From: Seminavis robusta
Lineage: Eukaryota > Bacillariophyta > Bacillariophyceae > Naviculales > Naviculaceae
Reading direction: 5' to 3'
DNA: 64,000 nt
NCBI GenBank assembly: GCA_903772945.1
Contig: CAICTM010000085.1
Location: forward strand, 1 to 64,000
Numbering within the stretch: position 1 is the first letter of the stretch; every line of letters starts with the position of its first letter. The position numbers and the translations under genes are program-made. The notes under the pieces were generated by a model. It was not told the DNA's origin. It saw only the letters and a list, made by a program, of their open reading frames with translations, and ran no database searches. Below, piece after piece: positions 56,481 through 64,000 of this stretch.

Positions 56481-56704
56481 CGTTGGTTTGCTGCCGTTTC
56501 CTTTTCTCTTCCTTTGGGATGCTCAATGGTGCTTCCGTTGGTCGTTCAATGACTGTTGGATTGGAGGGTCGCCGTCGGCTACGTTGGCTTTGCTGTTCTT
56601 CCGTGTGGGGGGTCGTAGCATGATGCGGTATCATTGTTGGTTGATCGATGGCTGGTTCCTTCTCTCCGCGCGGTGGCTGACTGTCCCAGGCTGGTGTGGC
56701 GTCT

Positions 56705-57310
56705 AGGGTTGGTTCGTCCTCGAGTCATCACTTTCTTGGTTGCCTCTGCACCCTTTGTCTCAAGTTGGTTGTGGCGTCGATCTCCTGATCGCTCTTAGAT
56801 AATGTAGCTTAATAGCCTCACACTTCTTCTCTCTCTCTCTCTTGACCTGCAAGTTGAAGTCGGTTTGGCGGGTGGGGCTCTTCATGTCTCTTTCGGATAG
56901 GGACTCCATCAGCCAGTTCTACACCTGCATATATCTTGAGCATTCGCTACCCAAGAGATCCAATGAAAGCATCAGCCTCAGCGCAGCTTCACAAAGCAAT
57001 ACTACTCCACTGGTCAAGCTCCAAGGCCGGCGGTCGCCGAAGAAAGCTCAAGGCCAAACGTCCTGCTCCAAGAAGCTCGAATCGTGTCCTGCTGTGAATG
57101 ATTCAATCATCTGTCTCGCCGGAAACACGTGCATGCCAATGATGAAGATGCCGAATCAGATGCCGACAAAGAAGACGCCGATGGGTAGGTTCGTCCTCGA
57201 GCCACTCACTTGCTTGGTCCCTTTGTCCCAAGCTGGTTGTGGCATCGAGATCTTGATCACTCTTAGATAGTTTAAAAGCCTCACACTTCTTCTCTCTCGA
57301 CTCTTGAAGC
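56705..57310. repeat. Direct repeat pair (about 476 bp apart)
   Basis: GGTTCGTCCTCGAG at 56709 and 57185 begins two copies of a ~130 bp segment containing GTTGTGGC(G/A)TCGA, CTCTTAGATA and AGCCTCACACTTCTTCTCTC. It shares GGTTCGTCCTCG with the preceding family. Confidence 0.85.
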
Positions 57311-57470
57311 GGTTACTTCTGCTTGGCGGGTGGCTCGCTTCGACTCGACTCAGATACATCGCGTTGCCTTGCTCCTAACCTACAAGTTGAAGCGGTTACT
57401 TCTGCTTGGCGGGTGGCTCGCTTCGACTTGACTCAGATCCATCGCGTTGCCTTGCTCCTAATGTACTTTC
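57306..57470. repeat. 83 bp tandem duplication
   Basis: GAAGCGGTTACTTCTGCTTG starts copies at 57306 and 57389. They are nearly identical through ATCGCGTTGCCTTGCTCCTA. Confidence 0.93.
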
Positions 57471-58892
57471 GTTCGCTGGATTGATATGCACTGAGATCCT
57501 TTTGGTCGACCAGCGTCCAAGGAGCCAATTGAGGTTTTGCCAACTGATCATGCTGAGTACCTCTTCCTTTGGTTTGTCCTCGAGAGGCACGTGGGGGGTA
57601 AGCAATTAAGGTTCCTCTGATATCTCAGCCAGTGCTTGCTCTTGGATCGTTGGGGTTGGTTTGTTCGTCCTCTTCAAGACATGCACGACGATGACACCTT
57701 GCCGGTGCTCCTCGTACATGTTGGCCGTTGGCAATATGACTCAACTCTCAGATCCAAGCAATGCCCAGCAACCAAGAGAACAGATCCCTTTTGCAGCTCG
57801 AGCCACTCCTTTCTTCGGCTCCCTACCCTCGGAACGATAACTTACGTTCCCTTTGACTTAAGTTGACAAGATAGTGTTGCCAACCATCTCCCAACAAACA
57901 GGTCTCTATCAACTGCAGCACCGAGAAGCAGTTAGTTGCAACTTGGTGCGTTACGCTAACTTGCACCAATAAATCAGTGCCACTGGTTTTGCTTCATGAT
58001 CGCACTACAACACTGAATCGGTTCATTGCATGGGAAATCAACGCTCTCAATCCCCGTGCCCCGTGCTAGCGTTCGCGTCACGGAGCTCGACTGAAGTGAG
58101 AGTCAGGTTCAATGACTTCCTCTCCCAGCTCCCGCTTGCTCTTGGATGAGGGAGTTCGTGAAAGGAAGTTCGATGCTGCTGTTGTAGCTGCATGCATGTC
58201 GTCTGTAGCTGCATGCATGTCGTCCGCTACCAAGGTTTGGGTCGAAACTTTGTTGTTGTCCTAGTTTCTTCGAGTCAATTCCGCTCAACCAAGCCGTCTC
58301 CTGGTCCAAAGAGCCTACCAGTACCAATAAGAATTCACTGCTGTGTGTCCCGGATGCTCTTGACGGATCGAAGAGTCGTATTCGAGCAGATTCCTGAAAA
58401 CTTCGAGCTTGCTCGTACAATCATTCCGGCGGACGAGGGGATGACGTTGGTTCTGTGCACGTTACGTGATCTATTCTTGGAGAACGTACCATGACGGGCG
58501 TCACAATGTAGATAGTCGACTTGCTTGGTTGGAGTGGCTACTACAGGTCCGAGTGTAGACAGACAATCGCATTGCTACAAGTAACTGCCCTACTTCGATA
58601 GTGAGGAAAGAGCAAATTTTGATGTGTGGTGCAGTTATAGTTTTTAAGGGGCACTATGGAGCTATTCAATGGCGCCTCCGTTCTAGCTTTTGTATGTTCA
58701 GGTGTTGTGATGTGTGGTTGATGTGTACAGACTTGGTATCTCGAATCATCTTTTGGGTTCAAGTCGAAGACGACCCTCAAAAATGCAACATTGATTCTAC
58801 TGTGAATTGCTTTGGCAAACCAATCGAGCGACATGCCCGGATGTGGTATCCACGAGTCAAGCTCGTCAGCGTATGCCAAGGCTATCTTTTGC
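57471..58892. other. Spacer 3' of the SLC4 gene
   Basis: It contains a 20 bp direct repeat (GTAGCTGCATGCATGTCGTC at about 58185 and 58206). No gene was recognised. Confidence 0.5.
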
Positions 58893-60903
58893 TTAGACCG
58901 AAAGGTCATCGCTGATTTCAGCCTTGTTGACGACGGGCATGGGTTGCATGTCACCAGCAATGATATTGGGAGTGTAGGCAGCAGACTTGTCGTCATCATC
59001 GGAATCATCCTCAATGTCAACAAAGGACATTTTGAAGCCACGGATAGAGTCAGCCTTGGCCTGGATCCACTCGTTGATTTGATCTTCTTCACCATCCAAC
59101 AAAGCCAATTCCCATCCAGAGAAGAACTTTGGGAGGAAAAAGAGACGAGATGGGATACAGAGGAAGGTCATGAAGGGGAAGGCAATAGAGATGGCCTTGA
59201 TGTTCATCACAACAAAGACACCGCAGAAGAAGCAGATTTGGATAACAGTGTACTTGTGGATGCGGTTCTTCTCCATGTACTTGACAAAGACAGACTCGGG
59301 GTATCGGCTGGGTTGCTGGAAGAAGAGGAGGAATCGGTTCCAGAACTGGATTCCAGGAAGAGAGGAGAGACCCATGAAGAGGAAGACTCCGTAAAGGACA
59401 GGAAGAGGAAGAAGCTTGAGGAGACCCAAGAAAAGCATTGTCAAACCAAGAAGGGCATGGGAGAAGAACAGGGTCAAACGAGTCTCCTGTACACTGAGGA
59501 AGTTTCCTTGAGCATCCTTGTCAGCAAGAGAGTTCAAGTGGATGATGCATGGAACGGTAGTGGCAACCAACCAAGGAAGTCCCATCAAACCATTGACACA
59601 GTTGAAGCAACCATTCAACATAAGATCGTAGTTGTATGCTTCTCCGTGAGTCAATCTGTGGTGCTTGTGGTTGATCAAGTGCCAAGTGATACCGTTATCA
59701 AGGTAGCAAAGAAGGAAGGCCATGACAGCAGGTCCAGCAGCGGCGAATGGGGCCCATCCTGGAACGTCAAAGAGGGGGACAAACCATGAACGAGTTCCAT
59801 ATGCCTCAGGTTGATCCATACATTCATCAGGCCAGTAGGTGTCGCAAGCCTCGGTACAGCACTTGAAGGAAGGTTCGAACTGATCAGGCACAGCAAGACC
59901 CTCAGTCGGTACATCAGCAAAGAGAAGTTCCTTGACAAGAGTCCAGGTAAGGACGGACATGGTGACAGAGAAATCAGAGATGGAGGTACGGACACCATCA
60001 TTGCAGAAGAATGGGGAGAACTTGAAGCCACGGAAGAAGAAGATCAACCAGGTGGTTCCGAAACCGAGGATGGTACTGAGAAGAGCAACAGTCAAGTATT
60101 CGTAGTCCGGATTTTCTTCGTTCTCAGTGGTAGTATGAGATCTGTGGTCTTCTTGGAAGTATCGGAGGATACCAGAGGGGCTGAACGGATCACCAACGGC
60201 ATCCATGACGAAGATAGCCACAATGAGGAGGGCAAAGATTTCATCGGTAAAGCGGGTGGCAAGCTTGACATAGCGGGTCAAATCGAAGAAGGCGGCGGTG
60301 AAGCAGTATCCCAACAACCAGATGCTGACCCATCCATTGAAGGGAAGGTAGTCCATACCAGCACCTTCAGCAATGTTCTTGACAGCAGTGGAAAGAGCCA
60401 AGGCAGGACCAGTAGATCCAATAACACACATTGGCATACCACCAATGAGGGAGTAGGCAACACCAACCCAGGAGGTGGCAAGGATGGTTTCAATGGCTCC
60501 AACACGCTGACCACTCATCTTTCCGTAACTGGCTCCGAAAGCCAAGGTAGGAGGGATGACAGAGATGAAGATCAAACAGGAGACAGCGACAGTCTTCTGG
60601 TTAAAGTTGGTCATCTCTTGGAACCAGTGAGTTCCAACGGTGCGACGGAGATCATTGATGATACCGCGTCCCCAGCTCTGGGGCTCATCAAGTTTAACCT
60701 GCGAGTATCATGGCAAAAAGATTTTTTGTGAGAATGAATCCGATTTTGACAAGCAAGTCAGACGGTTGTCCGCTAACGAGACAACCTGGATTTGGATGTC
60801 AAGGTAGCTATTTTCTCACCTTTCCGGCACCCTCGACAAGGGACTCGTTGGCAGGCAAGCCAGGACGGTTGAGGTCGTCTTTGGTAATCTCGAAATCAGA
60901 CAT
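58893..60903 (-). CDS. SLC4: SLC4-family bicarbonate transporter (629 aa, two exons)
   Basis: Exons (minus strand) are 60903-60820 and 60698-58893, with a 121 bp intron starting GTGAGA and ending TCGCAG, phase 0. Exon 1 encodes 28 residues (SDFEITKDDLNRPGLPANES). The join gives GAGK-VKLDEPQSWGRGIINDLR. About 12 hydrophobic segments follow (TVAVSCLIFISVIPPTLAFG; LIGGMPMCVIGSTGPALAL; YGVFLFMGLSSLPGIQFW). GSTGPALA and the ISFT-like start match the SLC4 anion/bicarbonate transporter core. A short Cys-rich loop (FKCCTEACDTYWPDEC) probably faces outside. The C-terminus is acidic (DIEDDSDDDDK). SLC4 proteins import bicarbonate across the plasma membrane in marine diatoms under low CO2. The gene converges on the theta carbonic anhydrase at 52.8 kb and diverges from the ATPase at 63.3 kb. 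Confidence 0.93.
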
Positions 60904-61386
60904 GGTGAAAGGAGCGAAGTTGAAAACTTGGAGAGGGCGAGAGAAGGAAGGAAGTAGGCTGTCGGGCTTCTTCTGGTTGGAAGTTGCTCGAAGTCAAAAT
61001 TGTGAGATGAGGAAGGTAGGTCAAAGTCTCATGATCTCAACAACGGAGAGAAGCCAGGGTTTGGAAGTGGCCGAGTGCTGCATCGTACAGTAGCAAGCCC
61101 ATGCAGCAAGCAGAAGAAGAAGAAGGAAACGAAGAAAGGATGTGGCCAGCAACACGTGAGGTTTGCATTCGATTGCTCGCCTGTGAACGGGCGAACCAGT
61201 GAGGTTGCATCCAGGGCTCATTCGATTTACACGTATTAAATGTACGTGTGCCTTAGCGAGAGAGCGCGCGCAAACCCCAAATACCATCACCATGATGTCA
61301 GCGATTGCTTGCCTGCAAAGCTGATATCGTCATCTATTGCATGCGTGGTTGGATTCTAAGCTTTGATTGGCTCTCTGGTCGATGAC

Positions 61387-61499
61387 ACGTCAGGGTGTTG
61401 TAATTCGGTACACATGTGATTACACAGCGATCAAAGTGGGCCCGGGTCGTGCTTCAACTTCAAAGGCTTTCCCCTTCCCACCCGAGGAGGCGATGACGC
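61387..61499. promoter_or_regulatory. CRE-like words upstream of the SLC4 gene
   Basis: ACGTCA at 61387-61392 and TGACGC at 61494-61499, about 485 and 595 bp upstream of the SLC4 start codon. Both words belong to the diatom CO2-cAMP response element set. Chance occurrence of such hexamers is not negligible. Confidence 0.35.
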
Positions 61500-63055
61500 A
61501 ATGGTGATTTAAAAGTTATTTGAACATTTCGGTAGGTGTGACGAAATTCGGGATGAGGAATTGCGCTGTTAAGTCTGGTAGGGCGACTTTGACGCTAAGG
61601 GCACCCAGGAAAGGCAAGGAACGTACACCTTTCGTGTTCTTTCGTTTGGCTGGAATACGTAGGAAATACGTCGGCCACTTCAATGGAATGGCGGATTGAA
61701 CCCTTCACGAGCAAGCAGCTGGCTTATGAATCTAAGTTCTTGGGACGTCATGTCAATCATTCAACCATTATTGCTCGATCTCTTGCTGGTATCTTGATAT
61801 CTTGGGAATCCTTGGGATGTTTGTCTCTTGTGTTCGTAGGACGTAGCCCAACAGCCTTCGTTGTCAGCGGCCTCAACCCAATATGCAATAGGGCGGTCTC
61901 GTTGTACAGTATTCCTCGAGCCTCAGCCCTATGTGGCAACTTGCTTTCGGAGCTCTTTCGGTAGGAAACGTCATGGCAGCCTACTATTCTTGCTTCAACA
62001 ATACTGGCAGGCAGCGACAGTCGCAGGCTATAGCATGCTACCGTGGAAGCAACGCGATGGAAAGTCAGCCAACGAAGCGATTTTGGAATGGAGATGATCA
62101 ACGTGGCTGGTAAGAAACATACCATTCGGTACCGGTACCGCCCCTGGAAGGAGATGACCTTCTGGATCCAGGATCCAGATCTTTGCCCCCATCAAATCTA
62201 TCCCTTGGGGAGACACTGTCGACGCCGCCTTGTCCGAGAATAGTACTGTTCATCTTGGTGTGAAGCCAAGCTCGCAAGGAGCGCGCCATTACCAAGTCTC
62301 GTGGGGCGGCCCCAGCCAAATTTGAAGCGCAAACGCACCGCCATCGTTGGGATTGCTTTTTTGCAGGAAAAACACACGATAGATCACTTCCGTAAAGAAC
62401 CAGTATAGAGATTGCCTTGGAGCAGCCAGGTTACTCGTTGTTTGCCCTTGCATTGCGGCTAGTACTAATGTGCCTCGAACCTAGAAGCCAGTCCGTTAGC
62501 TCAGAACTAGCCAGTAGACTACATGTAGACTAGCTACATGCAACAGAAGCGCTCTAGCTCCTTCCCGCGAGCCCGTCGAGCGGGTGGGAAAACTGATGTC
62601 GGAAGACTTGTGACGATTGTCCAAAGACACCAGTCATCTGTCAGGCAGTCCTTTGGCGGAACATCCCACTGACGCCCAGTGGACGTCGCTGCTCAATAGC
62701 CCAACATCCGACTTCGATGTGGCTCCAATCACATAGCTTGTTAGCTGACGTTTCGTTGACAAACCAAACAAAGGCGCCATCGATCGAGATCTCATTGCGT
62801 CCTGATATCTAGTTTCGTTCGAAGCGGCCTATCTAGAACTCGTGTTGTTCTCCCCAGTTCAGAAACTTCAATGTCGATGACATATCTCCCAGTTGAACCG
62901 AACGAAGAAAGGTGAGCGTAGAACTTTCTCGGAATGAGATGCGGGACATCCGAGAAGACAATGCAAGATTGTCGTGGGACATACGTAGGGTTTCGCCACG
63001 CACAAACAAGCAAGCGCGAATGCATTGGAACGGTCCCTGTGCTTTTTTCCCCCAC

Positions 63056-63061
63056 TGACGT
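63056..63061 (+). promoter_or_regulatory. CRE-like TGACGT upstream of the P-type ATPase
   Basis: CACTGACGTTTCG, about 260 bp before the start codon. Another CTGACGTTTCG lies at 62750, so an 11-base word is shared by two sites in this flank. Confidence 0.35.
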
Positions 63062-63316
63062 TTCGTGTATTATCGCAACGCCGCAAGTAGGATAGAGCAC
63101 AGTGCTGTAGTGGTACTGCCGGCTAGATAGTCGCCGGTTTGTGCTGACATCATACGAATATCCACACGTCAAACCCAATGGGAAGATCAGATCGGCAAAG
63201 GCGCTCTCTCTTCTCTCACAATTTTAGTTTGAATCAACTCGCAAAGCAAGTTGACATTCAGACTCGAACCTAATCAATACTCTTCGCTTCGATTCCCTTA
63301 CTTCCTTTTCTTTGAC

Positions 63317-64000
63317 ATGTGCAAGCCCGAACGTAAGTTGATCAGATCGAAAGATACGAAGAGGATTTCGGTTTGACAATGACGAAAGGACAGTATCTTA
63401 TTCATTTCTCTTCTCGCTTGTTTCCTACAGCTATTCGCGATCACAACGGCGCGGCCGATGGCGCCGGAAAAGCTCCTGATGTGTGGCACGTCCTTGATGT
63501 TGACTCCTGCATGGATACTCTCAAGACATCCATGCGTGGTCTCTCCTCTTCCCAAGCTCAAGAGCTGCTCAAGGTCCACGGATACAATCAGTTGACCGAG
63601 AAGAAGAAGAAGACTCTCCTCGAGCGCATCTGGGGTCAAGTGAACAACGTGTTGGTTGGAATCTTGGCCGTTGTTGCTGTGGTCTCTGCTGCCAAAGCTG
63701 CTACTGCCAAGTCTACCGAGGATGCCATTACCAACTGGCTCGAAGTTGCCTTGATTGTCTTCGTCATCTCCCTCAATGCCTGGATTGGTATCATGCAGGA
63801 AGGTTCTGCCGAGAAGGCCGCCAATGCCCTCAAGTCGATGCTTTCCTCTGATGCTGAGGTTGTCCGTGATGGTGTGAACACGGAAATCCCTGCCAACGAG
63901 CTTGTCCCCGGTGACATTGTTGTCATCAAGACTGGTGACCGTATCCCTGCTGATATCCGTATGTTGGAGACCTCCAACTTGGCCTGTACCGAAGCTGCTC
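63317..64000 (+). CDS. P-type cation ATPase, N-terminal part (runs off window)
   Basis: Exon 1 (63317-63332) encodes MCKPE plus one base. A 98 bp intron (GTAAGT...CTACAG, 63333-63430) joins to exon 2 giving PE-P-IRDHNGAADG. An alternative start at ATG 63379 is in frame without splicing. The cation-ATPase N-terminal domain is seen in LSSSQAQELLKVHGYNQLTE. Membrane helices M1/M2 follow (VLVGILAVVAVVSAA; WLEVALIVFVISLNAWIGIM). The actuator domain has LVPGDIVVIKTGDRIPADIR. The sequence stops at NLACTEAA, just before the expected TGES loop, so the phosphorylation site lies beyond the window. The layout fits type II (Ca2+, Na+ or K+) pumps; ion specificity cannot be told from this part. Confidence 0.88.

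Larger units (their letters stand above)
60904..63316. other. Divergent 2.4 kb region between SLC4 and ATPase genes
   Basis: No gene was recognised. It must hold both promoters. CRE-like words are ACGTCA (61387), TGACGC (61494 and 62672), and TGACGT (62751 and 63056). Confidence 0.5.

Noticed and set aside
55850-56623. Several overlapping frames repeating DEPSADRCVVERIQSHLAVV
   Set aside because: Products of the 140 bp tandem repeat read in different frames.
59811-60731. Plus-strand frame of 306 residues, Glu/Gly/Asp-rich
   Set aside because: Antisense shadow of the SLC4 gene, whose protein has clear membrane segments and splice sites.
1-64000. CRISPR array or prokaryotic operon
   Set aside because: Repeats are contiguous tandem units without unique spacers, and the genes are eukaryotic with introns and plastid presequences.

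Overview
This window reads as nuclear DNA of a photosynthetic stramenopile, most likely a raphid pennate diatom. The evidence is a fucoxanthin chlorophyll a/c light-harvesting protein with a bipartite plastid presequence, an LCIB-type theta carbonic anhydrase beside an SLC4 bicarbonate transporter, secreted proteins with Pro-Ser 'PSxxPS' linkers, receptor-like leucine-rich-repeat proteins, short GT-AG introns (94-136 bp), and roughly 3-4 kb per gene with repeat-filled spacers. The species cannot be fixed from sequence alone.

Layout. 0-1.6 kb: a multiply frameshifted pseudogene. 1.6-3.9 kb: an array of ATTCTATAGAAT palindromes and a 158 bp tandem duplication. 3.9-5.6 kb: an ankyrin/LRR-like gene with a frame break. 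5.6-11 kb: mostly gene-free. 11.0-11.5 kb: a small basic protein, followed by two diverged copies of a ~570 bp segment. 13.7-15.7 kb: a three-exon membrane-anchored Cys-rich protein. 17.0-20.3 kb: a 1072-residue protein with a helical head and Pro-rich repeats. 22.4-23.6 kb: a Ser/Arg-rich protein with six RRxS/T sites. 24.0-26.6 kb: a two-exon LRR receptor-like protein on the minus strand. 26.6-30.2 kb: a repeat block with exon-like cassettes, a ~155 bp satellite, an octamer array and 5' remnants of a second LRR gene. 30.5-32.6 kb: an inverted-repeat element abutting a secreted PSxxPS protein. 33.5-38.8 kb: an M48 metalloprotease, a Cys-rich secretory protein ending GDEL, a mitochondrial J protein and a secreted Cys-rich protein. 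40.1-42.5 kb: a pseudogene and the light-harvesting gene. 45.3-51.7 kb: a coiled-coil protein, a J-domain/papain-like fusion, an ankyrin protein broken by one base, and a LanC-like protein. 52.8-64 kb: theta carbonic anhydrase, tandem repeats, SLC4 transporter, and the start of a P-type cation ATPase.

How the genes relate. Eukaryotic neighbours need not share a pathway, and most here look unrelated. The exception worth testing is the last 11 kb, where a theta carbonic anhydrase, a bicarbonate transporter and a cation pump sit in sequence, each with TGACGT/TGACGC (CRE-like) words upstream. This resembles the CO2/cAMP-response elements known from diatom carbon-concentrating genes. The other notable novelty is the J-domain plus degenerate papain-like protein at 46.5-47.9 kb.

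Intron and start choices were made by eye from reading-frame continuity, GT-AG signals and start context. No database search was run.
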